From Blasia pusilla (Eukaryota; Marchantiophyta; Marchantiopsida; Blasiales), in assembly GCA_050084515.1 (NCBI GenBank), contig CM114272.1, positions 14,198,001-14,262,000 on the forward strand: DNA of 64,000 nt, read 5' to 3'. The first letter of the stretch is position 1, and each line of letters begins with the position of its first letter. This document shows positions 22,685 through 38,219 of the stretch, one piece after another. Below the pieces are notes generated by a model. The model was given only the letters and a program-made list of their open reading frames with translations. It was not told the origin of the DNA and searched no databases. A program made the translations under genes and the position numbers.

Positions 22685-25600
22685 TGCTCGAGGAGGTCGG
22701 CGACGCAGCCACGGAGGTACCTACGCAGCGCTTGCGGAGACAGCATGCATAAGCTTACGAAACAATCTGTCGCGACGAGGAAGACTCCCTCATGATATAG
22801 TGAGTTTGCCCACCCTGAGAGTCAGAAACTCCGAGAAACTCTTCACAACACTATCTACCTTCCGCCATCTGCGGGATCCCCAAGGCGAAAAAGGAGATTC
22901 CCGGTGGTTGCAGGAGCTCCAGCATCGGACACTGATCCCCCAGAGCGACAGACAGAGCCACAGAGAGAGAGAGAGAGAAGCTTCGGGCATTCACGACCAC
23001 GATCGGACAACGAAACCGGAAGGGAGGAGAATGGATGCGTAGGAGAGATTCCCGTGGTTTTTTCCTGCGTCGGCCTGGCGCTTTCGAATCCACGAATGTT
23101 GATGAGAGACCGAATTGGAGTGCTGTTGGAGTGGATTGGAACAGAGCGCATGCAACGAACGGCTGTCACCGGAGAGAGGGGCCAAGCGTTTATGTCACCC
23201 AATACTCAGATCGAAACGTGCCACAAGGAAGGTACGCCGACCAATGGCATGCACCGCGAGCCCCATGTGTTGCTCTCATCGTGGCGCTCCACACCCCCAC
23301 CATTTACTGCTTGACTTTCGCACATAATCCATGGTTTGTTCGTGATCATGGCACCTTCTTGCAGTTCCTGGGTCATTCTCATTTAGGCTCCGGCACTACT
23401 TTTCGCCGCTACTTCCTTCTCTCCTCAATTTTTAATGTCGGGGTAAGAGGATCTCGTTGACTTCTTCTTTTCTTTCTTTCTTTAGAGTTGCGCGGAACTT
23501 CTTTTCATTTTCTCTCATAAATTTCTCCTGAAAATAGCGAGTAAGGTGACATAATCGCAGTGAAGAGGTTTTTTAGTGTATAGCCTCTTAAAGGAAGGGA
23601 TTTAATCCTTTAAGGGATTAATGATATTGCATAACGACATTTTCTTATAGCCCGGTTGTCCAAGAGATGTGTTTGCAAATCATAAAGACATTCTCCCATA
23701 CTAGTAAGAAGACTGGTGGGCAGTGACGCCCATTAGAACGGGACGACGCGAATGGCTGTGGGGCTGACCGCTACCACACCGATCTCGTCAAATTTAGAAA
23801 GACGAACTGGAGCTACAGTGCGTGAATCAAAAAGTAATCACACGACCACTACTCCGTCTTTGAGGACAATGGGGACCTCCCAAGAAGTGTTGTAAGGAGT
23901 TCCTCGCCTGACAATTGGACGCTTGGCACTAACGCTCAGAATGGCAAGCACCGGATGCTCATCATTTCTTTCTTGTTGCCCGACGAATTTCCTCACTTCT
24001 TGTGGTTACAGTATCTCGCTGCAAAAATCTGACGATACGTCCACCTTCTTCAGTTCCTTCGGGTTTGCTCCAAGTTGTCTGCGCCACCTTCTACAGTTTC
24101 TAGTCTGCTCCAACTTAGAGAGAGGCTAATTTATTTGCAATTCTAAAGCTACCTAGCTAACAAGTATCTTACGTCTAGTTTAAGAATTCCTCTATTATAA
24201 GATCGTGGAATAAAATCCCATCAAGTTGGAATAAAATCACATCTGGTTCAAAAATAAGCCCGTGGAAGAAAGTAGTTCGGCCATGGAAGAAAACACCACC
24301 TTGTTCAGACATAAGGACGATGGAGAGTTTTAACGTTTTCTCATAAAATAAAACCTCTCCTTCAAAAATAAGTCCCCATAAAACTTTTAACTTTTTCTCA
24401 AAAGAGACGTTTTCACATTACTGCTTTAAGAGGGGCTTTACATCTTTGGGAGGGGGGAGTTACCAAAAGAAGTAAGCCCCCCCACCCCACCTCCTTAGAT
24501 GATTTTATTAGCTTAGTGTCATGTTCGGAACCCTCATTAAGATAAGAGAGGGATTTACCTGTCTCCTCTCTAGTAATGGGAGGGTCTCTAAGGTGGAGAG
24601 TCCCCTACTAGATGCCATTGGTGTAATCACAATTACATATTGAAGTGTGACTTGGATAGGTTTTACTAAGAAAACCAAAAGGAGTTGGGCATAACTACTA
24701 GGCCCGATTGGATTTAGAGTTCCCTCCTTGCTCTATCTATAAGACCCCATCTACTCATAGTATTGGAGAGATGCAGGAGCATATATATATATATACTTTT
24801 TGTCACTCACATGTGGACTTAAGCTTTTCACCTCCCCTTGCTCACAATCACCTTTAGTGGATGTAAGCCGAAGAGCAAAGTTAGAAGGATAATTTGTGTG
24901 GAAGGTTGGGAACCTCCAATGGTAAAAGGGCAAATGTCCCCCACTTTGTAGAGGTTCCACTAAAGCCACAAGAATTGAACACACGATCAATCAATGCACC
25001 TATTGCGTTCGAAAGTGAGACTTCACTTCTTATAGAAGTATATTTTGCCCCTTCTCCCTTTCAAGAGGTTGAAATTAGTAATATTATCTACAAACTTAGA
25101 TAGATGAGATTTTCAAAAAAACATACTTCATGGGTGGCATTTGGGCTTTCCCGAACTACCTTTTATTGCCTTTTCCATGATTGAACGATTTTGTTTTTAC
25201 CACATTGATGTTGACATATGATTTCTCTTCGGTTGGTCTATTTTCCAAATTTAATCTGAGAATATAATCCATAAACATTGTGTACGTTATAGATAATATA
25301 CACTAGTATAAAAAAAAAGTGTGTATATTATACAAAGTCCGCCCACTATGTTCCATCTTGAAATTTAGGACTTAAGAGAAGGGTTTTAAGAGAAGATAAT
25401 ATTCAAATTTGCTTACCCCATAAAAAAAATCCTCTCATAAAATTTTTCCCATTTGAAACACTTTCCCATAAGACAAATACCAACAAGTAAGGGTATCCAA
25501 AATCATGAAGGGGTTTTCTTTGAATATATGCTAGTAAGAAAGCCTATGTAACCCATTGGTGATGGATCTTGCATATTAAAACCACAACACTCCAAGGTGG

Positions 25601-26150
25601 CATGGAAATACACATGTTCATCCTAGGCTCATAGCATGAGACAGATATGCCCAATGAATCCCTCGTCGGGGTTTTTTTGATACCCCAGTGGCCCGCGCAG
25701 GCTCAGGACGCGGGAATGGGTGCGGGCTGGATTAAGGGAGGCACACATGGATCGAATTGGTGTGTGGGTTACGAGCCCTCGCCTAGCTTGCATCGATCCC
25801 CCATCGAGCAAGATTTGCCCAGTGTAGGCCTTATGCCAAATAGTGTAGGCTTAGGGCGGGTCGGTACGGGCTACAAAACGGATGTCAAGAATGGGCGACC
25901 GGTTCCTAGATTGAATGCAGGGTGATGAAGCCCAAGTCTACGTTGTGGGCGAGTTAGGCTCAGCCTTAGGGATGGGCATAAGTCCATGCACTCGGACTTT
26001 TTCCATGTGCAACCTTGCAACATTCCCTTCTCACATTCTTTTCATTACTAATCTCTCTAAAGAAGTACAAATATAACAATATGTACATTGTTTATTCAAG
26101 TTCCTTAAGAACCAATTTTAACATTTTATATATACATCTATTGGACTTCA
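22685..26150. other. Intergenic; GA-rich patch, then AT-rich repeat DNA
   Basis: 22.69-23.46 kb is GC-balanced with a (GA)n run near 22965-22978 and several overlapping frames on both strands without domains. It is probably the upstream region of the secreted-protein ORF. From 23.46 kb the DNA is AT-rich, with a (TA)n tract at about 24781-24794 and no gene. A short GC-rich island at 25.64-25.93 kb contains a 92-codon frame without a recognisable family. Confidence 0.45.
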
Positions 26151-26630
26151 TCTAACCTAGGTAGGACATTGTATATAGGTCCAAGAAGTCCAATAGAGGT
26201 TCAAGATATCCAATAGAACCCTAAAGGTTTAACTCCTAAAAAATAAGAAACCTCCCTTCCATATATGCTAGTTATTAGTATCAATATTTATATTTTTCCA
26301 ATATTTATATTTATTTTAACCTAGGTAGGACACATGATTGAAAATTTGACATATGTGAAATACTAGAATAATAACTATCTATTTTATTGACCAATGATGC
26401 ACCTTCATGATAGTGAACTCATTATGTGATACATGTCCAAATAAATCCACATTTTGGGGTAAATATTTGTTGATATGTGTTTTTGGTTCAAAAAAAAGAA
26501 ATATAAATATTGATACTAAGAACTAGCATATATGGAAGGGAGGTTTCTTATTTTTTAGGAGTTAAACCTTTAGGGTTCTATTGGATATCTTGAACCTCTA
26601 TTGGACCTCTTGTGTCCTACCTAGGTTAGA
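26151..26630. repeat. Foldback element with about 130-140 bp arms
   Basis: Left arm 26151-26294 and right arm 26500-26630 are near-perfect reverse complements, for example CTAACCTAGGTAGGAC against GTCCTACCTAGGTTAG, with TCCAATAGAGGTTCAAGATA shared inside. The left arm carries about 12 extra bases near its outer end. The 205-bp spacer holds a third copy of AACCTAGGTAGGAC near 26318. The shape fits a MITE or foldback transposon. Its transcript would form a long hairpin suited to small-RNA processing. No transposase is present. Confidence 0.75.
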
Positions 26631-29618
26631 TAAAAAAAAAAATTATGAAGAGTCATTGATTTTTACTAAAGGAGAAAAAGGGGGGAAAGAGAAAGTAAAT
26701 GAGAGGAAGAGGAAAAGGGATGCTTTTTGAATACATAAAGATTTAAAATGTAAAATTATACAGGGTTTAATTTTCAATAAGGATGGTAAAACCAAAGGAT
26801 AATTTTAACAGAGACTCAAATGTTTTAAGTGTTAATTTGAAATGAGAAAAAGGAAGAGGGACAAAATTGAATTTTCAATAGGGTAGAGAATTTCCCAACT
26901 TCCTAAAGGCTACTCAAGGAATTCTTGTAAATGGAAAGAGAAATAAGGAATATTTAATGAAAATTTCAAACAAGGGAGGGAAGAAAGAAAGTTATAAATT
27001 TAAATGGAGTGTGTGGGTACGATGCATTCGGCCTCCATAGCCCAATGCATCCTACCCACTCAAAAGTATGAGTAGTATATATGTGAGAATTAAAATTTTG
27101 AGGCTTGAAGAACATTTAAGCTTTTCAAATATGCAAAGTCTTTTTCTACATCACGATGATTAGTTCCATACTATTAAGATTCAAGGCCCTTCTTGAATTT
27201 AGAGCATATCAAGCTAGTCCATGTTTCAAATAAAATCTACTTCATTTTAAAAGGAATTTTTTGTGAAGTCAATGGAGATTATGTTCATGAGTTTTGAAAG
27301 TTTCAAGTATTGACATTGTTCTTAACCACATTCCCCTCACTTTTTGTGCATCTTGTGGTGGAAAGCATATCTAAAGGCCTTTCCCTATTGGTTTCACCAT
27401 CATTCATAATGGGATATCATGGCATCACTTCCCATCTTGAGTAATTAATCCCCTTGTTAGGCCCCATCCATTTTTTGGAAAAATATTTAACTCAAAGTTT
27501 ATCCACATATGTTATCTCGTCCCCTAGCTAGTCTGCACATGTGGATTTACCCATTATGACTAAGACGTTTCTTAAAGCCCACAACCTTACTTCCATCCCA
27601 TGCTTTCTTTCCTTTGGTAATTTTGGGCTATCTTGAGTGCTTTTTCCTATCTTCACTAACCCCTCCACCTTAAGGATAACATGACCATTCTTCACAAATC
27701 TCTCGATTTGTCTTATTTTTTTCAATTTATGATTCTTCATCCCTAAGCATTTAGAACCATTAGGATAATCATATGTCTTAGTAATTTAGGTCAGCTATTA
27801 CAATTTCCTTTTTCTCAATCTTAGTAAATTATCCACCTTTTGTGGGTACAAAGCTTTGCCTTCTTTGATCTCCAATCATATGCATGACTCACATTTAGAG
27901 ACCTCATTTGCACATGTAGGACTTAGGTATTTACAACACTATGTTGGCTTTTGAGCTAGCTGAAGTCAACTATGAGTACTATACTATATGAGAGATTCAA
28001 ATTATAACTAAAGATTTGTATTTGAATGAATGGCTTACCTTTGCACTAGAGGTAAAAATATATCACATATAACTTTCCTACTCATATGGCTCAAGGAAAA
28101 CTACACATATGGCTATGAACGAAAATTTTGGAATGAAATAGATGAAAAAAATCAATGAAGATATAAACAAAGAAACCTAATTGCGTAAAGGAAGCAAGAA
28201 CCCCTACACAAAATTTAGGTAGATTTTGCCACATAATAGAGTTTTTCTAGTTGAATCTCTATTCACCATAAAGGGATATGTGTGCAAAACTTGTACTAGA
28301 TAATTGAAGGTGCCATTCTTTTTCTGAATGCCAAGTGTTTCAATGGAAGTCCTCCATATGAAGTTCCATTAAAAATTGAAAGTGAGTGTGGAGAAGGAAA
28401 GACTCCGTAAACAAAGATATAGGGTCATATACTACACTCATAACAAACTAACCCTCAACAATACATTACATTCAATATGTAAAAAAAAGGAAACATCACG
28501 CATCCAAATTTTTCAACATAATGAGACAAAGAATCTATTTAAAAATAAATAAAATCTAAATTAGGACAAGAAAGGCCACAAGAAAGAGCAATTGAGATGC
28601 ATAGTTAAGAATCATCATAGATGTATCTTTGAATGTGTTTACTAATAAATCCATTTTCTTATGAAAACAAACCCCAAAAGAGGACAAGGAAAGGAACCAA
28701 GAAATGCCAAAAAGAATGCAAAATGAATATGACAACAAGCCCATATAGAAACCAACACGACAAGCCATACTATCAATAGCTTGAAACAAATCTGACAAGA
28801 ACAATAGCACCTAGTCAGACATGACTAGACAACAAGGTGAATGGCCATTGACCACTTTGGCTTAATGTATATTAAATGCTAATGCTTTTGTACGCTCTAA
28901 TGCCTCCGAGATGGATTGCCAAAAATAAGTAGTGACAACCTAGAGACGAAGACTACCACAAGGGGCTATGTGATGATTCTTGAGGGAGTAGAGCGCACAA
29001 TTTTTTAGGAAAGTATTAAAAGGCATATTTTAAGTGCCCAAATATATCTACTATGAAAGGAATAAATCTATCAGTCACATGTCTCACTACATAACTTAAT
29101 TCCTTGATTCTTGCTGCTCCATAGTGTTGGATCAACAACCACCGCATCACCCAATAGACGAAAGCCACATCAAGACATAAGAAGATCGACTATTCAAGAA
29201 GAGGTTTCTTATGTAGTATATATTAGAACATATAGATGCTCTTGCCCAATGATGTATCCTATAGTACGAGTCACTAATGCTTCTTCCTTTTTGATCACAT
29301 GATGGTCATCATTTGTTCCACACCATATACACATTGGAGAATATGGATACCCTTTGCATTCATAGGCTCCCCACTCACACTTCTCAACACACCTAGAAGA
29401 GAAGAATCAAGACGTCCAAGGCATAACTAGAGAGTTCTTAAGAATGTACTCAGAGGAATACAAAATGGAAAACTAAAAGGTTTTGTGCACTCTATGTCCC
29501 CACTCATAGACTTGCGTAGGAATGTAGATAAGCTCAATGAGTGTTAGAGGATGCCTTAGAGAGAATTTTGGAAGTAGATTTGGTGCGAATTCTTGGAGTC
29601 GATCAAACCCGTTTGTAT
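26631..29618. other. AT-rich repeat-like DNA, no gene recognised
   Basis: Strongly AT-rich with purine-rich runs. The only frames are short and without domains. A hydrophobic 84-codon frame at 28556-28810 (-) has no ATG at its start and no recognised family. Confidence 0.45.
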
Positions 29619-30870
29619 TCAATTGACTAAAATAGGTAGAACTAATTTTTTAACAAATGAAACAAGAGTTCGAGCATCCCTCAAATGTTGTTGGAATAAT
29701 ATATCAAGAGAAGTGCATATATCCACTTCGAGAAACCTTAAATTCATAATAAGGGCAACCAAAATCCAACTCACCAAAAAAAGTTGATTGTACAGATACG
29801 ATTGTAGAGAAAATCCCCCCATTTCAAAAAAAAGAAGGCAAGATAGCTTTTCATGAAGTCAAGAAACCATAATCTCCCTCAAATTTATTTGGACCAAGAA
29901 TTCGACTAGGAGTTACAATGCTAGAAATGTCAAAAGTGGCTAACCGATGTAAGAAAAACTTTTAAATGGGAGGAAAAATGAAAAGAAGGTGTGAGGGGCA
30001 TGGAAAATATTAAAAGATAATTCCATAAGCCACTTGGGGATCCCCTAGATGACTTAACAAATAAAGTCATACTCCATCTTTCAAGAGGATCTTATCCCAC
30101 AACTTGGAGACATACTTGATGAAGCCAACTAGGACACCAAGAACCTAAACCCCTTTGATGCAAATAGTGAAATCAAGAGAAGGTGGGATGAATGTTGGGG
30201 TAAAGCATGAAGGAGACCATACCTAAAATTTACTATGAAGGATTTTATGGTTTATAATAGAGATTTGCTTCACAAAGTGGGTATAAGCATGACCCACTTC
30301 AAAAGGAGAACTTATAATCTGGGTATCAACAAAAATCAAAGGGAAGAGATAAGATGGCAGTGGTCCGGTTCATGCTCAAAGGGCACAAAAATATGCAATG
30401 GCAAAAAGGGGGCCACCTATTGGATAAACTTGACATATGTCACATGATGATTGGAGATTCCTCTATTCTTTGGACATAGCATGGTGAGAATAGATAATAG
30501 TTGTATCATAGGTATAGAGAGAGCAAAAAAAGAAAATGAGAATCCAAAGATATCCACTTGTAGAGCGTAACTCCTCAAATTTTGCCGCATGAGAGACTTA
30601 ATTGAATACATTAGCCACATCAAATTGAATAATTGTTCAATCTCAATGAATATCAATAGTGAAGGGTATCCCATGAACGATAGCCTCAAAAATACCACAG
30701 GTGGCTATTCCAAATTTATAAGGAAATAAGTGGGTTCTAAACTAGGGAAAATTTACAAGTAGAGGGATAAACTAACCAAGCATATAAAACCTCTCCAATA
30801 GCCAAAGAGCGAACACCATAAGGAGGCTTACCTATGGCCAATACACAACAAGCCCCCAAGAGCCTAGAGA
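29619..30870 (-). pseudogene. Decayed reverse transcriptase (non-LTR-like)
   Basis: Reading the - strand downwards from 30870 gives GKPPYGVRSLAIGEVLYA, then (through stops) GIFEAIVHGIPFTIDIH, IIQFDVANVFN, KFEELRSTSGYL and GGPLFAIAYFCAL. This is the palm region of a reverse transcriptase in which D-V-A-N-x-F-N stands at the first catalytic Asp and a G-x-P-L-F/G motif precedes the active site. Further on, 29822-29619 reads MGGFSLQSYLYNQLFLVSW, which fits the C-terminal part of the same kind of protein. Stops and frameshifts are frequent, so it is long dead. The exact family is uncertain: it is not the gypsy or copia type seen elsewhere here. Confidence 0.6.
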
Positions 30871-31367
30871 TAGAGTACGAAAGATAATTTGTCACAATAT
30901 GCACACACGCCTTGTATAGAAAGATAAATCTATTTTTTGAATCTTCCGGGATAATCCAATCACGAAGATGCTAAAAAACTATGCATGATAGTCTCTCCAC
31001 TAATGAGCGAAGAGTATGAAGAAAATCTCTTCTAGGTCAAAATCCATTCTATAGTCTTCCATAAAAGATAATGCATCACCAATTGAAGGAGAGGAAAGAG
31101 CTTTTAATAGTGTCATTGTATCTATATTTGGAATTGTCAATGAGACATGATCCTTTGCTCGGGTCATGCATGAAAACTCACCGACTGGTCATAAAAGTAG
31201 GCTACATTGAAAGTGTTATTGTATTGAAGGCCTCCCATTATTGGCATATTGAGCCAATACGAAGGCCTCTAGTTGAATTAAATGCTCATTTTGAAGATTC
31301 TCCCAATGGATACATACAATGTTGCATAGATGAGGAGGTTTTGTGATGATCGGTCGCATCACCGAAT
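30871..31367. other. Flank of the decayed reverse transcriptase
   Basis: May contain the decayed N-terminal part of the same reverse transcriptase gene on the - strand, but I could not align it with confidence. No other feature seen. Confidence 0.4.
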
Positions 31368-31990
31368 TTTCGTGTGTATACACATTGCTACACAACATAT
31401 ATATTGTCGTCACCGAATACACTCACAAACACACACAATCCCATGCTAACTCATGGCATCCAAAAATCAAGATGATAAGTACGAAAATATCTCCAATAAA
31501 TCAAGTAACACTCTCACAACAAAATCTCTTCAAGAATGGTGCACCTTTCTCTCTTTCTCTCTCTCGATGAGAAGCTTGGGTTACACTCACAAGGCAAAGA
31601 GGACCATAGCTCCACCACCTCATGCCAAGAGGTTCAAGAAATAGAAAATGAGCTCTCAAGCTCCCTCTCTTTGGGTATACCCCCTTCCTTCTCCCAAGCT
31701 TTCTCCATGATATTCTATGCTCGCAAGTCATCTCCTTGGCTCTTGACCTGTTATAGGAGGTCAAGGACCACTTCACAAAGTGGAAAGTCAAATATACTCA
31801 AAACGGTAACTAACCCGGAATAGTAAGTTTCTCTGTATGGTACCAAATGAGCCTAAAACGGAAGGGAAAACTTGATCTCTCAAGTTACCCGTGGCCTAAG
31901 CAGGTCATCCTCGACCCCTTGAGGGTATCCTCTAGTATTCCTGAAGGCGCTCTATTAGATCTCTCCAATCTATTTTAAAAGACGTGCCGA
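31368..31990 (-). mobile_element. Miniature LTR element, 3' LTR plus leader body
   Basis: On the - strand, a body from about 31990 down to 31500 is followed by an LTR at 31495-31368 that begins TGGAGATATTTTCGTAC and ends near the GCAATGTGTATACACACG box. The body matches those at 38346-38866 and 53540-54093 (for example CTTGACCT...AGGTCAAG at 31742-31765 and the GATCTAxTAGA block). The 5' LTR is missing. A + strand mirror frame through it is a by-product. Confidence 0.65.
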
Positions 31991-34900
31991 GAAGGAGAAC
32001 TAAAATCCATTAGGGAAAGACAAATAGGAGATATCAAACATATGTGGGATCACACTCTTAACTTTCTAATGGGGAAAGAATGCTTGTTGGGTGATTGGGC
32101 AAAGAGCAATATGAATACATATGTAGAGTCTTGGACAAGGGAGACCGTGATGAAAAGAGTAAAGAAGATCAATTTAGCTCAACCAAGTCCAATCACATTT
32201 TATGGGGAGTGTAGTAGACGGTGGTATCAAATCAGAGATTAAAAGCCTATGGATTAAAAACAAACAGCTATATCTTTTAATCCTAGTAGCAACAAACTCT
32301 CTAACATGAGGTACCAAAAAAACCTTTGGCACAGATATAGAAGAGAAGGGTTGTAAGGGAAGGAGGTGGGAGATAAATGAGGTGATGATGGACGATGATA
32401 AGGGGATAGGTACGTGAGAGAAGGAGGAGGAAGACCGAGGATAAGGATAGAAACTATAGGAGTTGGAAGCAAGGGCTCAAATGAGATATGTGAAGATAGC
32501 AAAGTAGTGGGAATCGATAGTAATAGATCTAGATTATGATGAATATGAAGAGGCAAAGAGGGGAGAAGAGGAGGATAGAGAGGAAATGTAGAGAGTGTAA
32601 TGGGTGTACAAGTATCAAGAGGAAAATAGCAAGATCTATGACGAGGGGAATCATGGGGAAATATTATGGTTGAAGTAGGGTGTGTAAACTAGATATGCAA
32701 GGAGATGGATTGTCCCATTTCATGTCCATAAAACCAGAAGTAAACGTGTCATTCAAAAAAAGTGGCAATATGATGAACTATAAAATTATGAACGTATTAG
32801 AATAACAACCATAATTAAATTAGTGGAAAATATCCATAATAGATTTAGATAGAGAGCATTGAGATGAGACAAAAATGAATTTATTATTGAAAAACACTTT
32901 AAAAAGCGTAAAAATTTTGAACTTGAGAAAAAAATGACCTATATGGTATCAAGTGAAATGGCTCAAGAATATGAATCTAGAGGAGATAGCAAATGAAAGG
33001 AAGGGTGAAGTAGTGGGGTAGAGTGTCAAGAGAGTAAGAGAGATGTAAGAGAGGAATTGACCTAAAACAAACCTGTACATAAAAATAAGCTCCAGAAAAT
33101 AAGTAAGAGAAAGTAGAAAAATCAATTGGTATGAAAAGGAGGAGCTTGCCAAGACAATCCTAAGAAGACCAAACACGCCAAAAACAAAAACTCTAGGAGA
33201 AAGTTACGAAGGAAATTGGAAACATCGAAAAAGAAGATGTGATGAAAAAGTAAAACCCACCCACCCTAAGATGATTGATATGAAGGGATGAGGTGGTAAT
33301 GTTAGGCCCAACATGTAGCAAATGATTGAGAAAAGCAAGAGGAATCTTTTGAATCGATTTTAGCAAGAATTTTACTATTAAAAGACTACAAAATGTGAAA
33401 TTGCATTTAAGGAGCTATAAATATATCGATTAGAGAAAGGGGTCCAAAGATACCAAGAACTTTAGCAAACCCCAACATAATTCTTTCTCCTCCCTGTCCT
33501 TCCAAAGTTCAAGCTTGAGAAGATGAACAAATTGAATTTAAGATCTCCAAACTAGCACAATATACCAATGTAATTCAATGGGAAAACTTTTCAAAAATGT
33601 TGAAATGAGTGCAGATAAGAATATTTCTTCTTGATTTTTAATTCACTATACAATTGATCTCTAATTCTTATATTGTGGATTAGAAGGATCTTCTAGAGCC
33701 CCTTCCGAAGAGCTTTCCATTTCTACCCTTCTAGAGAGAAAGGGAGGGACTCTATGCCTACACTCCCAAAGCTCCCAAAATGATCATTCCATTCTTCGCC
33801 ATGCTTGAGAACAAGGGATGGATCCATATCACTCTTATTCGTCCTTGTGTTATAGCATGAGTACTATAATGACAAGTTTTTACATGAAAGTTAGTTCTTA
33901 ATTCCTTTTCCTTGCAAAGAATTTTTTGAAGATGGATCACATTACGTTTGAAGAACGGATATTATTTTAAGGGGCAGGTTATTTCTTTGAGTTGGGATAT
34001 TAGATTATTCTTTCTATTTAAACTGTGTGACCGTTCGCATAAGGATTCCATCGAAAAGCTTCTTGGAGTGCTAAATGAGGGTGGGAGATATAAAGAGAGC
34101 TTAAGGTTGATGTAAGTAGGGAGCCCGAACTCGAGATCTTGATTATCAGCAAAGAAATAACCTTCCGAGCTTGTCGGTTTTTCGGCACTCACATAGGGTA
34201 GATTAGGTACGTGCAAACACTTCCCATTATCTACATGATTTACAAAGACACTGCATTTGGACTGCTCCAGAAATTTCATATATTCTGTCCATCTGTGAAA
34301 CCAGAACCGTTGAGGAAATTACAAAACCACTTCGCTAATCTGTTTGTGAGATAGAAAACCTCTCCGTCGGCGACTTGGAGTTAAATTTTAAAGACGGGAC
34401 ACTCTACTCACTCCATAGAAGTTCAGGCACGTCATGGTGATACCAAGATGAGTGACCATTTTCACGAATGTGTCAATGTCTCAAAGACCCTTGTTACATG
34501 TGCAGCTAACGAATATGTGTTTCATGTGAAGTTCGTTTGGATGCCCAGCCAGAAAAATTGCCATGCTGCTCAGTGATAAAATCCCTCATATACCAACTTT
34601 CATACAATGACATGAATTTACACTCCAGGTAAACGTACCAATCACCTGCCGAGGGAACGATGTGGTGGGAGACTGCCAGTAGTTTCAGTAGGTTGAATCC
34701 GACTATTGCAGAAAACGAAAAACCAAGTGTAAACGACCAGTACCATGGGTCACTCAGTTCATTCTTTTAATTTGTACAGGCCCCTTGGAGAATATTCTTC
34801 CTTGGAAGAGGAAAAGCTTTGGGGTATCTCATCGCCAGAGCTGAAGGGTGGTACAAAAGCTCCGAGATTTCCTCCCATGAAGGGCATCAAAAGAAGATGA

Positions 34901-35357
34901 TATAGATTGCCTCGTTTGGACTATTCAATCGGTAAAGCTCCAAGAGAACACTCTTGCACAGTCAAGTTCAAGAAATGGGCTTACTCTTGTAGAAGCCCAT
35001 CATAATCCGATCTCGAGTCAAGCCCGCAGACCCACAATACACAATAATTACGTCCAGAACTCACAAACTGAAGGCCCTCATATTCAGATGTTCTGAATAA
35101 ACCCATGAAGACTGGAAATATGCAAAAAATACATCCTGTACTCAAAAATTCGCAACAATTTCTTCCTAGCTCATTCATCTCCTAAGATTAATTTCCTACT
35201 TCAGCTTTCCAACAGGATGGCAGACAACAGAGACCTAGAAGGGAGTGCGCATATCTAATAGACAAATTACACTCGACTTTTAGCCTGGAAGCAGGACTCT
35301 TTGTTCCTTTCAACCTGGTTTTGAGAAACCAAACCCAACAATCAAGAGTACACTTTC
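31991..35357. other. AT-rich DNA between repeats and RPS6 copy 2, no gene recognised
   Basis: Purine-rich + strand up to about 33.5 kb (mirrored by Ser/Pro/Leu-rich - strand frames such as 32254-32556, which I attribute to composition). GGTGGTATCAAATC near 32220 weakly recalls a copia primer-binding site, but no LTR or coding region follows. From 33.9 kb the DNA becomes balanced and is probably the 3' flank of RPS6 copy 2. Confidence 0.45.
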
Positions 35358-37627
<2,270 letters not shown>

Positions 37628-37743
37628 GGCTTCGACTCTGAGATCACCAACAGGAGACGGCCGCGGCTCTCACGACGTCCAGCAATTCTCCAAAAGGAGT
37701 CTCTCTTCGCCCGCCGTTCCTCTAGTGCATTCCCTCCGCATCC

Positions 37744-37776
37744 GAACCCTAGACAGGGTATTCGCTGCCACGTCAT
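37744..37776 (-). promoter_or_regulatory. RPS6 copy 2 promoter module
   Basis: On the - strand ATGACGTGGCA (37776-37766) is followed 13 nt later by CTAGGGTTC (37752-37744), about 117-149 bp before the start codon. The same two words in the same order precede RPS6 copy 1 (7388-7423). The surrounding promoter sequence is otherwise diverged. Confidence 0.6.
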
Positions 37777-38219
37777 AGCCTTCCGCAAGAGGACGTCCCG
37801 TTTCCCATTATCATGCCATGCCCAACTCTACCGTTAACACTTAACAAACGGAGAAAGTAACTGAAAGCACCAGGTAGAACCGAGGTTACGTCCGGGTTGA
37901 ACCGGGGTTAAGTGTTTACCTAGCGGGAAGAAATTTAGAATTGCCGATTCAGTTTTCAGTCACGGGACAAAATCGGCTTAATATAGGGGTTCTCCTTTGT
38001 ATTTGTATCTCCTTAGCCGGCCGGATTCAAGAAAATTTCAAAGTTTACCTTTCTCGTTGTAGAGACCGGGGAATGTATCAGTTCTCCCAAAAAACTACCC
38101 GGACCCTAATTGAAAGCATGCGGTTTTCTTTTCAAGAGGGAATGAAAATTTCTAAAACACATCTCCGGATTGGATGAAACCTCCATATTCTTAACCTAAC
38201 CACCAGCAAGGGTGGCGAT
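37777..38219. other. RPS6 copy 2 upstream region, then element end
   Basis: No coding region recognised. The last 30 bases (CTTAACCTAACCACCAGCAAGGG and so on) are a degraded polypurine-tract region of the gypsy family, leading straight into the LTR at 38220. Confidence 0.5.

Noticed and set aside
28556-28810. Hydrophobic 84-codon - strand frame resembling a membrane protein
   Set aside because: No ATG at the start, strong AT bias that favours Phe, Leu and Ser codons, and no family resemblance.
32210-32240. Possible copia primer-binding site (TGGTATCAAATCAGAG)
   Set aside because: Imperfect match to the initiator-tRNA complement, with no LTR before it and no gag after it.
32254-32556. Pro/Ser/Leu-rich - strand frame of 100 codons
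   Set aside because: Mirror of a purine-rich tract, low complexity, no domain.
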